This document shows positions 55,685-64,000 of a stretch of 64,000 nucleotides of DNA, in pieces. This DNA is from Candidatus Schekmanbacteria bacterium (GTDB lineage: Bacteria; CSSED10-310; JACPHN01), in assembly GCA_016188575.1 (NCBI GenBank), contig JACPHN010000041.1, forward strand, positions 47,343 to 111,342, in the 5' to 3' direction. A program made the position numbers and the translations under genes. Every line of letters begins with the position of its first letter. The first letter of the stretch is position 1. Under the pieces are notes generated by a model, which was given only the letters and a program-made list of their open reading frames with translations, had not been told where the DNA came from and did not search any database.

Positions 55685-57418
55685 ATGAAAGACTACATCC
55701 ATAGTGCCTTGCGCGAGGCGCATGCGCGCTGCCGCGAGCAGGGCCGGCTCAGCGCCGAGTGCCCGCCGTTTCTGGTGGAGGAATCGCGAAACCCAGAGCA
55801 CGGCGAGCTGTGCTCGAACATCGCGCTGGCCGCGGCAAAAGCCGAACGCAAGGCGCCCAGAATGATTGCCGATGCGCTGCTGGAGAACCTTCCGGACGCC
55901 GGACGAAGGTTCACGCGCGCCGACGTCGGTGGCGCCGGATTCATCAACTTTGTGCTCACTTCGACGAGCTGGCATGAGGAGCTGCGCCGCCTTCTTGCCG
56001 CGTCCGACCCCATCCTGAATACCTCGGCCCCATCGGGGAAGCGCATCCAGATCGAGTTCGTCAGCGCCAACCCCACGGGCCCCCTCAATGTCGTCAATGC
56101 TCGCGCCGCCTCGCTCGGCGACAGCCTTACGCGCATTCTCCGCGCTCTGGGCGAAACGGTGGATCGCGAGTTCTACATCAATGACGCAGGCCATCAGGTC
56201 AAGCTTCTCGGTGCCTCGGTCGAGGCTCGCGTCAGAACGCTTGCCGGGGAGCCGACCAGCGTCCCCGAAGGTGGATATCACGGCGAATATCTGCGCGATC
56301 TCGCCGCCGAGATCCTCGCGCGAGAGGGCCACGCCGCGTTGGAGCATGCGGATTCTGTCGAGCACTATCGAGACCTGGCGGTGCGTTTCATGGTCGCTCT
56401 TCACCGCCGCTCGCTCGAGCAGCTCGGGGTCACTTTCGAGCGCTGGTTCAGCGAGCGCGAGATGCACGAAGATGGGCGCGTCTGGGCGGCCCTGGAACGG
56501 CTGCGCGCGCTCGGGCATACCTACAGGACCGATGCCGCCAGCGCCGAGGACGACGATGCGGCGGGGGAAGCAGAAGGCCCGCCGCCGCCGACCGCCGCGG
56601 CCGGCAGCGCCGAGCTGCTGCGCACAACGGCATTCGGCGATGACAAGGACCGCGTCCTCGTCCGCTCCGACGGTCGTCCGACCTATTTCCTTGCTGACAT
56701 CGCCTACCATCTCGACAAGCTCAATCGCGGCTATGACCTGCTCCTGGACATCTGGGGACCTGACCACCACGGCCACATCGCACGCATGAAAGCGGCGCTC
56801 GCCGCCCTTGGCAAACCCGCAGACGCCTTCGACGTCCTGATTGCGCAACAGGTCAACCTGATTCAGAATGGCGAGCGACTAAAAATGTCCAAGCGGGCCG
56901 GCAAGTTCTTCGAGCTCGACGCCCTGGTCGGCGTGACAGGCGCCGACGCCGCGCGCTTCTTCTTCGTCAATCGCCGCTTCGACAGCCACCTCGATTTTGA
57001 CGTGGACCTGGCGACGTCGCAAACTCAGGACAACCCGGTGTACTACATTCAGTACGCTCACGCCCGCATCGCGAGCGTCTTCACCGTGTACGAGGAGCGG
57101 CAAGGTGCGCCGCTCGCTCTCGTCCCCACGCTCGGCGCTCTCGAACCGCTCGCCCTCCCGGAGGAGCTCGGTCTGATCCGCGCACTGGTCAGCTATCCGG
57201 ATACCGTCAAGGCGGCGGCCGCTGCCTACGAGCCCCACCGGATCGCCACGTTTCTGCACGAGCTCGCCACCAAGCTTCAGCAATACTACCAGCATCATCG
57301 GTTCATTGTCGAAGATGAGGCGCTCACGGCCGCGCGCCTGTACCTCGTGCGGGCTGTGCAGAACGTGCTGCGCCATGGCCTGGGGCTGCTCGGCGTCAGC
57401 GCTCCTGACCGGATGTAG
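55685..57418 (+). CDS. argS: Arginyl-tRNA synthetase
   Basis: This 577-residue class I enzyme charges tRNA-Arg. ATG 55685 begins the usual N-terminal Add1-like domain. The HIGH-box region reads NPTGPLNVVNARAAS, so the two His are absent (a variant seen in some phyla). The KMSKS loop is RLKMSKRAGKFFELD. The C-terminal anticodon-binding helix bundle is present. An acidic and proline stretch (EDDDAAGEAEGPPPPTAA) is inserted around residue 290-305. It heads the argS-glycosyltransferase-murA-glycosyltransferase unit. Confidence 0.96.
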   Translation: MKDYIHSALREAHARCREQGRLSAECPPFLVEESRNPEHGELCSNIALAAAKAERKAPRMIADALLENLPDAGRRFTRADVGGAGFINFVLTSTSWHEELRRLLAASDPILNTSAPSGKRIQIEFVSANPTGPLNVVNARAASLGDSLTRILRALGETVDREFYINDAGHQVKLLGASVEARVRTLAGEPTSVPEGGYHGEYLRDLAAEILAREGHAALEHADSVEHYRDLAVRFMVALHRRSLEQLGVTFERWFSEREMHEDGRVWAALERLRALGHTYRTDAASAEDDDAAGEAEGPPPPTAAAGSAELLRTTAFGDDKDRVLVRSDGRPTYFLADIAYHLDKLNRGYDLLLDIWGPDHHGHIARMKAALAALGKPADAFDVLIAQQVNLIQNGERLKMSKRAGKFFELDALVGVTGADAARFFFVNRRFDSHLDFDVDLATSQTQDNPVYYIQYAHARIASVFTVYEERQGAPLALVPTLGALEPLALPEELGLIRALVSYPDTVKAAAAAYEPHRIATFLHELATKLQQYYQHHRFIVEDEALTAARLYLVRAVQNVLRHGLGLLGVSAPDRM

Positions 57419-58468
57419 ATGAGCGCGCACGGCGAGACATTTGCCCGAGAGGTCTCGGTGGTAATCGCGGTCCGCAACGGGATGCCCATCCTACCGCGAT
57501 GCATCGATCATCTGCGCCAGCAGACGTGCCCGCCGCTGGAGATCATTGTCGTTGACGACGGCTCCTCTGACGACACGCCTGCCTTTCTCGAGCACCTGCA
57601 GAGCGAAGCCGGCAGGCCCGCGGTCATCTTTCTCCGCAACCCGGGAAAGGGTCCGTCCGCGGCGCGCAATGTGGGAATCGAGCGGGCCCGCGGCGAGCTC
57701 GTCGCGTTCACGGACGCCGACTGCCTACCCGCCGCCGACTGGTTGCAGCGGCTGTGCGAAACCTACGCTTTGCATGCCCACGAGAAGACCGCCGGCGTCG
57801 GGGGTGGGCAGATCTCGCCACCGGACGAGTGCGAGTTCGGCCGCACGGTTCAGGTTTTTCTGGTCGCGGTGGGTTTCCTCGCGGACTACGCGCGCGAGGT
57901 CGCCAGCGGTTCCGTGCGCGAGGTACCTCACAATCCCTCCTGCAACTCGCTATACCGCCGCGACGCGCTGCTGGAGGAGCAAGGTTTTCTCCCCGGGCTG
58001 TTTCCGGGCGAAGACACCGATCTCGATCGGCGCCTGGCGCAACAGGGCTGGCACCTGTATTTTCAGCCACGGGCTCTGGTCGCTCACTACCGGCCGCGCG
58101 ACGTGACGGCCTTGCGCCGGATGATGCGGCGCTACGGTTGGGCCCAGGCGGTGCTCGTGCGACTGCATGGGCCCTTCCGCCTGCTCCATGCCGTTCCGGC
58201 CATCATGCTTGCGATAATCGCCTTTGTGCTCATGGGGGGAGCGAGAATTCCGGTCCGTCTCCTGTATGTCGCTGGCCTGTCGCTGCTCGGAGCCTGTGCC
58301 CTGTTTGCCGCGCGCAAGGTGCCCGTGCCCGCCTGGCCGCGCTTCCTGTGGCTGCTCATGATCACTCTCTACGAGTGGCACCGCGGCTTTTTCGCCGAGC
58401 TGCTCGCCCCTACTGGGCCGCGCACTGGAGCGCGGAACGTCGAAACCGAGATTGGGAATGGAACTTGA
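57419..58468 (+). CDS. Family 2 glycosyltransferase, membrane-associated
   Basis: This 349-residue enzyme starts right after the argS TAG. The GT-A core has SVVIAVRNGMP, the nucleotide-binding VDDGSSDDT, the DAD motif FTDADCLP and later GEDTDLDRRLAQQGW. Two or three C-terminal hydrophobic segments suggest membrane association. Polysaccharide or lipid acceptors are likely; the donor is unknown. It overlaps murA by 11 bases. Confidence 0.9.
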   Translation: MSAHGETFAREVSVVIAVRNGMPILPRCIDHLRQQTCPPLEIIVVDDGSSDDTPAFLEHLQSEAGRPAVIFLRNPGKGPSAARNVGIERARGELVAFTDADCLPAADWLQRLCETYALHAHEKTAGVGGGQISPPDECEFGRTVQVFLVAVGFLADYAREVASGSVREVPHNPSCNSLYRRDALLEEQGFLPGLFPGEDTDLDRRLAQQGWHLYFQPRALVAHYRPRDVTALRRMMRRYGWAQAVLVRLHGPFRLLHAVPAIMLAIIAFVLMGGARIPVRLLYVAGLSLLGACALFAARKVPVPAWPRFLWLLMITLYEWHRGFFAELLAPTGPRTGARNVETEIGNGT

Positions 58469-59786
58469 CGACCTGACGGTTGCGGAGGCCGACAGCCCGA
58501 CCTATCGGCTCTCGGGCAGCGACGCGCCCGCCGGCGTGTATTTCGTGCAGGGATCGAAAAACACCGCGCTACCGGCCATCGCCGCGGCCTTGCTGCCGGA
58601 AAAAGGCGCCACCATTCTGCGCAACGTGCCGCCGCTGAACGACGTGGTACTGGCGCTGCGCATCGCGCGCGTGCTGGGAGCGCGAGTCGACTACTACCCC
58701 GCCGAGCAGATTGCCGTCATCGACGCAGCCAACCTGCACAGTGCCCCGGTGCCAGCCGCGCTCACCAGCCGGTTGCGAGCCTCCGTGCTTTTCCTCGCCC
58801 CTCTACTCGCGCGGCTCGGCGAGGCGCACATCGACACGATCGGCGGCTGCTCGCTCGGCGACCGGGGCGTTGATTTCCACTACCGGGGCTTCGTGCGGAT
58901 GGGAGCCGTTCAGGAGCCGGACCTGGCGCTGAAGCTGACGGAGCGGCGGCTCCGGGGTGCGACGACCTACCTCGACGTCCCCAGCCACACCGGCACCGAG
59001 AATCTCATGATGGCCGCCGCGGTGGCCGAGGGCACAACGATCATCGAGAACGCCGGCTGCGATCCAGAAATCGCCGATTTTGCCGAGATGCTGCGGCGCA
59101 TGGGCGCCCACATCCACGGAACCGGCTCACGCACCGTGCGCGTGGAAGGCGTTACTGCCCTGCGGCCCACCGAGTATACGATTCCGCCGGATCGCCTGGA
59201 CGCCGGGTTCGCGGCCGCCCTGGCGACGATTCGACCCGATGCCGAGATTGCGATCATCGGCTTCGAGCTTGACCGCCTCCGCCTCGTCGCCGAAAAGCTC
59301 AGCCAGATGGGCGCTCATTTCCACGTCAATGGCCAGATTACGATGGTCTCGCGGCGCGGAAAGCTGCGGCCGATCAACATTGTCACGCACCCCTACCCGG
59401 GCTTTGCTACCGACTTGCAGCCCGCGGTCATGGCGTTGGCCTGCATCGCGGAGGGCACGAGCTACATCCGGGAAGAAGTGTTCAGCGACCGCTTCAGCCA
59501 CTCGGAAGAGCTCGGCAAGATGGGCGCCGAGATCTCGATCGAGCAAGGCAATAGACTCGCCGTCGTGCACGGCGTCGCGCGGCTCGTAGGCGCTCACGTC
59601 ACCGCGCACAACATTCGCGCCGGAATCGCAACGCTGCTCGCCGCCACCGCCGCCGAGGGCGAAACGGTCATCGACAACGCGTATCAGATCGAGCGGGGTC
59701 ACGTCGATCTGCCCAGAAGGCTTGCGGGGCTGGGCGTCAACCTTCGTCGCGAGCTCCCGAACGTACAATCGGAACCGCATGTCTGA
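58458..59786 (+). CDS. murA: UDP-N-acetylglucosamine 1-carboxyvinyltransferase (MurA)
   Basis: This 442-residue enzyme, from ATG 58458, transfers enolpyruvate from PEP to UDP-GlcNAc, the first committed step of peptidoglycan synthesis. The Lys-Asn pair is in GSKNTALPA. The catalytic Cys (Cys 131) is in IGGCSLGDRGVDFHYRGF, so the fosfomycin-target Cys is present, but the usual RP is RG. Asp in DLQPAVMALACIAEG is the family landmark. Translationally overlapping neighbours on both sides suggest shared envelope-synthesis expression. Confidence 0.93.
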   Translation: MELDDLTVAEADSPTYRLSGSDAPAGVYFVQGSKNTALPAIAAALLPEKGATILRNVPPLNDVVLALRIARVLGARVDYYPAEQIAVIDAANLHSAPVPAALTSRLRASVLFLAPLLARLGEAHIDTIGGCSLGDRGVDFHYRGFVRMGAVQEPDLALKLTERRLRGATTYLDVPSHTGTENLMMAAAVAEGTTIIENAGCDPEIADFAEMLRRMGAHIHGTGSRTVRVEGVTALRPTEYTIPPDRLDAGFAAALATIRPDAEIAIIGFELDRLRLVAEKLSQMGAHFHVNGQITMVSRRGKLRPINIVTHPYPGFATDLQPAVMALACIAEGTSYIREEVFSDRFSHSEELGKMGAEISIEQGNRLAVVHGVARLVGAHVTAHNIRAGIATLLAATAAEGETVIDNAYQIERGHVDLPRRLAGLGVNLRRELPNVQSEPHV

Positions 59787-60918
59787 TCAGCAAGGAGCGG
59801 TCTCGGAACCCGGCCTGAATCCACCGGAGGTGCGACTGCAAGCTGCGGGGAAAGTGCATCACGAAGACCGCCGACCTCACCTCCCCCCGCAAGCGGGGAG
59901 CGGGACGGAGAGGGGCATTCCACCTGATCTCACGCCGCAAGTGGGGGGAGAGACCGAGGCGGGAGCTGTCGCGGCGACGTCGAACAGGCGGTGGATTCCG
60001 GGCGAGGAAGTCCATTGCGTTATTTGCACGTTCAACCGCCGCGACGACGTCTTGCGGTGCGTGGCGTCGGCGCTCGATCAATCCTACCCGCGCACACGCG
60101 TCGTCGTTGTCGATAACGGCTCGACGGATGGCTCGGCCGACGCCTTGCTGGCGCGATTTGGCGATCGCATTACCGTGCTGGAGAATCGAGAGAATCTGGG
60201 CGGTGCGGGCGGCTTCAACACCGGCGTGCGGTGGTCCTGCGCTCGCGGGGCGGTGCTCGTGCACCTCCTGGACAGTGACGTCGTGCTGCATCGCGACTGC
60301 GTCGCCGAGCTCGTCAGGGCGCTTGGCGAGAGCCCGGCGGCGGGAGCGGCCGGGTCCAAGTCCTACTTCTGGAGTGACAAGGAGCGTCTGTGGTGTGCCG
60401 GCGCCGTCTACCGCCGGATGTTCAACTACACGTTTCACATCGGATACGGAAAACGCGATGGCGCAGCGTTCAACAGCGCCGGGGTAGTCCCCTACATGCC
60501 CGCCTGCTCGCTGATGGTCAAGCGCGAGGTCATCGACCGCGTGGGGCTCATGGACGACGCGCTCTTTCTCTACCAGGATGACGTCGACTGGTGCCTACGC
60601 ATGAGCGGAGCGGGTTACGACGTACGCTACGTGCCGTCGTCGGTCGTGTGGCACGACGTCTCGCCCCGTGCGGACGCGATCACGCCGCTTGGCATGTACT
60701 ACGCCAGCCGCAATCTGCTGGTGCTGTTTTCGCGCTATCGGCGCTCACGCCTCGAATACGCCGCGATGTGGCCCGCATTTCTGGCGCGACGGTCTGGCGC
60801 TGCGCTGATCGCGTCACGAAAGGGGCGCGCCGGCGCCCGCCGGCTGCTCCGCTCGCTCGCCTACGCGGTCGTCGACTTTGCAGCGGGGCGGCTCGGAAAG
60901 ACGCCGCGAGTCCTTTAG
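59779..60918 (+). CDS. Family 2 glycosyltransferase with repeat-derived N-terminus
   Basis: This 379-residue protein starts at ATG 59779, inside murA's last codons. Residues ~1-74 are low complexity and contain the product of a C-rich/G-rich palindromic element (LPPQAGSGTERG ... LTPQVGGETEAG). The GT2 core starts at HCVICTFNRRDD and has VVVVDNGSTDGS, the metal-binding LLDSDVVLH, an acidic DDVDWCLRM motif and WHDVSPR. This is like galactofuranosyl- or rhamnosyl-transferases. A later start near 60,000 would skip the repeat but no good one is evident. Confidence 0.85.
   Translation: MSDQQGAVSEPGLNPPEVRLQAAGKVHHEDRRPHLPPQAGSGTERGIPPDLTPQVGGETEAGAVAATSNRRWIPGEEVHCVICTFNRRDDVLRCVASALDQSYPRTRVVVVDNGSTDGSADALLARFGDRITVLENRENLGGAGGFNTGVRWSCARGAVLVHLLDSDVVLHRDCVAELVRALGESPAAGAAGSKSYFWSDKERLWCAGAVYRRMFNYTFHIGYGKRDGAAFNSAGVVPYMPACSLMVKREVIDRVGLMDDALFLYQDDVDWCLRMSGAGYDVRYVPSSVVWHDVSPRADAITPLGMYYASRNLLVLFSRYRRSRLEYAAMWPAFLARRSGAALIASRKGRAGARRLLRSLAYAVVDFAAGRLGKTPRVL
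59874..59960. repeat. REP-like palindromic element inside the glycosyltransferase gene
   Basis: CTCCCCCCGCAAGCGGGGAG forms a near-perfect palindrome (59881-59900) and a second half, CGCCGCAAGTGGGGGGAG, follows 30 bases later. Similar CTCCCC/GGGGAG halves are found at 7849-7933. The element keeps an open frame and adds ~29 residues to the protein. Confidence 0.55.
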
Positions 60919-60991
60919 GGTCCGTCCCGGTTACCGGACGGGCTTCGCCGCCGCGCCGGCCCGGCGCGCGCGGCGGCGGCAATAGCGATTC

Positions 60992-61585
60992 CTATGGCCA
61001 GCGCGTAATGTAGACGTTGGAGCGCTCCGCCACACTGCGCTCGCCGAGGCGTGCCAGCCCCGAAACGATGAATCCGAGCTGCTCGCCCGACTTCGGCTTC
61101 CAGGTATCCAGAGGCGCCACCTTGATGTGATTCCCCTGAACCGTGGACATCGGCTTGCACATGGATCCCGCCCTCATCCATTCGAAGGTCGCCGCATACC
61201 AGGTGCCGCCGAGATTGACGACTACCCAGGAGTTGACGTTTACGCCATTGACTGTCGGCCACACATTAGACTTGTTGTGATTGAGGCAGATATTCCCGGC
61301 ACCGTCGAAGGAGACCGTCATGGTCGCGGTTTCCGCCCAGCCGCTGATGTTGGCATCGCGCGGCTCGCTGAACACGGCGGTGTTGAGGTCAATGGCACCA
61401 CCTTCCGGCGTGGGCGTCGCGGTGGGGGTGGGAGAAGCAGTGGCGGTTGGCGTTGGCGTCGGAGTCGCTGTGGGCTTGGGATCGTCGTCGCTGTCGAACC
61501 AGTCGCAACTGGTGGAACCGACGCTCAGAAGAGCGCCCAGCAGCACGAACAAGGCCAAGGCGGGCAAGGGAGAGAAGCGGCTCAT
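60992..61585 (-). CDS. Thr-Pro-rich lipoprotein with the same C-terminal module as the 35,418 protein
   Basis: This ~197-residue protein starts at ATG 61585 (the TTG just before it gives a second Met). A lipoprotein-like signal ends SVGSTSC (Cys ~27), with Asp at +2. A Thr-Pro linker (~36-60) leads to a ~135-residue domain: ISGWAETATMTVSF, NICLNHNKSNVWPTVNGVNV, TFEWMRAGSMC, GNHIKVAPLDTWKP and FIVSGLARLG. The equivalent parts of the 35,418 protein are NICMNHSMGAVWPSLQ, STFEWIRPGG and CFMVSGLIRTG. There is no split Fn3 here. Function is unknown. It sits next to the 220-bp repeat of the duplicated cassette. Confidence 0.75.
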   Translation of the reverse strand: MSRFSPLPALALFVLLGALLSVGSTSCDWFDSDDDPKPTATPTPTPTATASPTPTATPTPEGGAIDLNTAVFSEPRDANISGWAETATMTVSFDGAGNICLNHNKSNVWPTVNGVNVNSWVVVNLGGTWYAATFEWMRAGSMCKPMSTVQGNHIKVAPLDTWKPKSGEQLGFIVSGLARLGERSVAERSNVYITRWP

Positions 61586-61694
61586 CAAAGAGGGACCTCA
61601 GAGTGGGGGGGTTGGACAGCCGACCAAGCGGCATCGAGACAGTGGAGATAGCAGCATAGCCGGGATGAGGGGCTGCAGCAAGCCATGACGCCTT

Positions 61695-61910
61695 CCTAAA
61701 TCCACCGGCCCGCGGGCGACTTTGCTCGGTTGCGTCCAGCTTGTGCCAAACGCATCCCTGGGACACGCCTGTGAGGGGTAGCCAGACGTTATGGTGGAGG
61801 ATCTCTGCTGGTTTTTCATGCTTTTTCGCGTCGCGGTGTGCCTGATGAGGCGCGCCGCGCACACCTGTCCGTCCCCAGCCTCGCCGGAGTTGCCGTGGAT
61901 TTCGTCCCTC
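61695..61910 (-). repeat. ~220-bp repeat, copy 2 (inverted relative to 28,648-28,870)
   Basis: This is the minus-strand counterpart of the 28,648-28,870 repeat, upstream of the Thr-Pro lipoprotein. A further ~180 bases (61,911-62,091) separate it from the partner pseudogene; that stretch has no gene I can support. Confidence 0.75.
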
Positions 61911-62091
61911 TGATCGGAAACTCGAGTTGCGAGGTCGTCCGTTTCATCCGGCGCGGGTCGGCGGTGCTGGTGTGGAACTGAGGGGGACGGAACCCTAGAT
62001 TACCGCTCAGCGATCGCGTCGATTGCTTGGGGCCGGCCGGCCAAGCCAGCGCGCGGTTCACGACGAGAGGCCGGTCAGGCGGCGCCGAGAA

Positions 62092-62931
62092 TCACCTGCT
62101 GCTCATGGTTGCGTCGCCGTGGGCGCCTCGGTCGGCTTTTCCCGGGCCAGGACGCGCGGGAGCCATTCGCGTATCTTCTCCCCAAGGCCGACGCGGTCCG
62201 CGAGGGGCATCCGCGACTCGATCTCCCGAGCGAGCGCTTCCAAGTCGACCTCGTCGCTCATGAAGAGCTTTCGGTCGACGATAACGAGCTGCTGGTACAA
62301 GGCCCGCATCTTCAGAATGGGCACGCGTTCGGTCACCGCGGCGAAATGCACCCTTCGAGGTGTAGCCCTGAATGAGCCTCGCGACCTCCGGACGGCTCCA
62401 GATCTCCATCACCGGCCGCTCGCTTTCCGGGAGCGGCGCCACAGTGACCCGGACGGCGTTGGAATGGAAGCTCTCCGCATCGCCTGATCGCGCCTTCACG
62501 AAATACGTGCCGGGGCCGGGAAAGACCAGGTCATTCACGTAGCCGTCTTGTCGCTCGAGATCCTCCCTGACTGCACCTTTTAGATACAACCCGATCTCCT
62601 TCCATAAGGCGCTTCCGGGAAGCATCGCGTGTTTTTCCATGGTATCCCCCCACATTCGCCAATTGACACAACGAGAATACTTACTGCCGTCAACAGAGCA
62701 TAGTAATATGGAGTTGCCAATGATGCTCGGGTAAATATGGATGGTTACCACTGAGGTGTTATGAATAGATATAAAAAAGCGCGCTGGTTCTCCAAAGGTG
62801 ATGGTGTCATCCTGGCACTCGAGATTGAATCGTATTGCATCTGGAATCGGCTCTCCGTGCGCCACGGCCCAGCCCATCGATACCATCAGCAGACATCCGC
62901 AGACCTCTGAGACCGATAACCGGCCAACCAT
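62092..62931 (-). pseudogene. Second copy of the zincin partner, internally deleted and frameshifted
   Basis: The first ~190 residues match the 27,334 protein closely (signal peptide MVGRLSVSEVCGCLLMVSMG, ECQDDTITFGEPARFFISIH, DLVFPGPGTYFVKA). After GYTSK a ~146-bp deletion (27,914-28,059 in the other copy) shifts the frame. The remaining true C-terminus survives out of frame as FAAVTERVPILKMRALYQQL (62,103-62,351). The short repeats AAGG/AAGGCGT at the edges fit deletion by slippage. The signal Cys of copy 1 is not conserved, so lipidation is unlikely in either. Confidence 0.8.
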
Positions 62932-62932
62932 T

Positions 62933-64000
62933 TCAATTCCTCCCGTAGAGATCGACTGACACGATTTTCCTCAGACCAACGCCGCTGAATTGCAGCGCGT
63001 CGAGCTCCGCCTGCGTGTCCGCCGTAGCGATGGCGACATAGCTCATCAGCGGGCCATCGCTCCGGTTGTCTTCCAGGTCGAAGTGGTGAGCGATTTCGTG
63101 AACGGCCACCAATGCCCAGTAGTCGGCTTCGGAGGTGGTGCCTCCTGCCGAGGAGCCCCCGAATCCGTCGCGCACCGTCTCGCGGTACACGAGAGCGTAT
63201 TGGCGGTTGGCCACTCGCCCGCCGATCCCATTCCGGGCTATCTCTGTGTAGGGATCGTTGTCTTCGTCCACTCGCCCCTGATAGGCCCCCAGGATGTAGG
63301 AGACCCAGAAATCCGGGGAAGAGCCGGCCTGCTTGTTCGCCCCTACCAGATCGCCTATTTCCGTCGTCTCATTCTCGTCCGTCCCCAGCGTCCCGACGTT
63401 CAGCTTGAACGCCACGGCGGCGTCATCGACGGACGCGGTGCTGTCGGAGGCGAGGTCGGTCTTGGTGGTGTCGACGCGCACGCAGGCGAACAGGAACCGC
63501 GACGCCATCAGGCTGAGGTCGGGGATCATGTCCGTTGCGGTGACCGCATGCGCCACGTCGTCGTCGACCAGGTCGCGGAAGGTATCGGCCGTCGCCGGCA
63601 CCGGATAGTGCACCACGATCCGCGAGCCGGGTCCGGTCGTATTGAACGTCACCGTGTCGGTCGCGAGAAGAGTCTCGCCTGCGTAGAGCGCGATCGCGCC
63701 GCCCGAGAACTGATCGGTGCCACCAGGTGGATGGATCTCGACGCCGATGGTCATCGTCAAGTCGGCCTTCTCCGTGATCGCGCCCGCCGGGATCCGGCTC
63801 GGGCCCGGCTCCTGGGTAAGAACCGGTTCCGCCATGGTGTCCCGCTCCACGTACAGCGATCGCCACACGGTCAGCGTCGGGGTGCGGAAGGCCTCGCCCA
63901 CCGGCGCCCCGGTCTCCGCGACCACCAGCGTCACCCCGTCGGCCGCGAAGCCGATTCCTGCGACGTACTCCTGGCTGGTGTGCGCCACCACCGCGAAATT
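62933..64000 (-). CDS. Second copy of the large secreted zincin, C-terminal part (partial, runs off the window)
   Basis: The frame is open to the window edge; its N-terminus lies beyond 64,000. It aligns with 26,270-27,332 over its whole length, with about 90% identical bases in the first 250. The metal motif is HEIAHHFDLED: His-Glu-x-x-His is kept, the usual Gly is Asp and the third ligand is Asp. The Met-turn-like GPLMSYVA is present. The stop is one base from the partner pseudogene, as in copy 1. The catalytic core may differ in specificity. Confidence 0.8.
   Translation of the reverse strand, partial: NFAVVAHTSQEYVAGIGFAADGVTLVVAETGAPVGEAFRTPTLTVWRSLYVERDTMAEPVLTQEPGPSRIPAGAITEKADLTMTIGVEIHPPGGTDQFSGGAIALYAGETLLATDTVTFNTTGPGSRIVVHYPVPATADTFRDLVDDDVAHAVTATDMIPDLSLMASRFLFACVRVDTTKTDLASDSTASVDDAAVAFKLNVGTLGTDENETTEIGDLVGANKQAGSSPDFWVSYILGAYQGRVDEDNDPYTEIARNGIGGRVANRQYALVYRETVRDGFGGSSAGGTTSEADYWALVAVHEIAHHFDLEDNRSDGPLMSYVAIATADTQAELDALQFSGVGLRKIVSVDLYGRN

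Overview
The window is about 64 kb of GC-rich bacterial DNA with Gram-negative character: tandem RND efflux pumps, lipoprotein and Sec signal peptides, a predicted outer-membrane barrel, and SecA with a C-terminal zinc finger. Several exported proteins carry long Thr-Pro linkers. These linkers, an ECF sigma/caspase-like locus and many sensor kinases suggest an uncultured Deltaproteobacteria-like lineage (Binatota or Myxococcota-like). This placement is an inference. I saw no rRNA, tRNA or CRISPR array.

Layout. 1-6.5 kb: the end of a membrane fusion protein and two RND permeases, in overlapping frames. 6.6-8.7 kb: an RDD membrane protein, a kinase fragment, a Uma2-type nuclease and a PIN-domain remnant. 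8.7-21.6 kb: a signalling and secreted-protein locus with a beta-helix lipoprotein, a secreted metzincin, an ECF sigma factor, a zinc-finger anti-sigma, a caspase-like protease with a predicted C-terminal barrel, a hybrid histidine kinase, a PhnD-like binding protein and a degenerate ATPase/TPR protein. 21.6-29.6 kb: an accessory region with transposase remnants, a very large secreted zincin whose signal peptide contains a (TC)13 tract and whose frame is broken near 26,054, its co-transcribed partner, and a 32-codon ORF with an ideal ribosome binding site. 29.6-60.9 kb: mostly housekeeping and envelope genes, namely a GGDEF/histidine kinase, apt, an M48 protease, a third membrane-anchored Thr-Pro protein, an SGNH hydrolase, secA, a lytic transglycosylase, cheD/HDOD, an L,D-transpeptidase, an aminotransferase, pgsA, nfeD-slipin, a NYN nuclease, argS, murA and two glycosyltransferases. 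61-64 kb: a Thr-Pro lipoprotein, then an inverted second copy of the zincin/partner cassette that runs off the window.

Main observation. Three exported proteins (starting at 10,449, 22,761 and 35,418) share one odd module: a fibronectin-III-like domain split by a two-helix membrane hairpin with an Arg-rich inner loop. In two of them a Thr-Pro linker and an effector domain follow; in the large zincin the Thr-Pro linker precedes it. Two of these are zinc proteases, one beside the sigma/anti-sigma/caspase operon and the other with a likely phase-variable start. The duplicated cassette forms inverted repeats around a 33-kb block of essential genes. Together this looks like a lineage-specific surface protease system that is diversifying by duplication, slippage and deletion.
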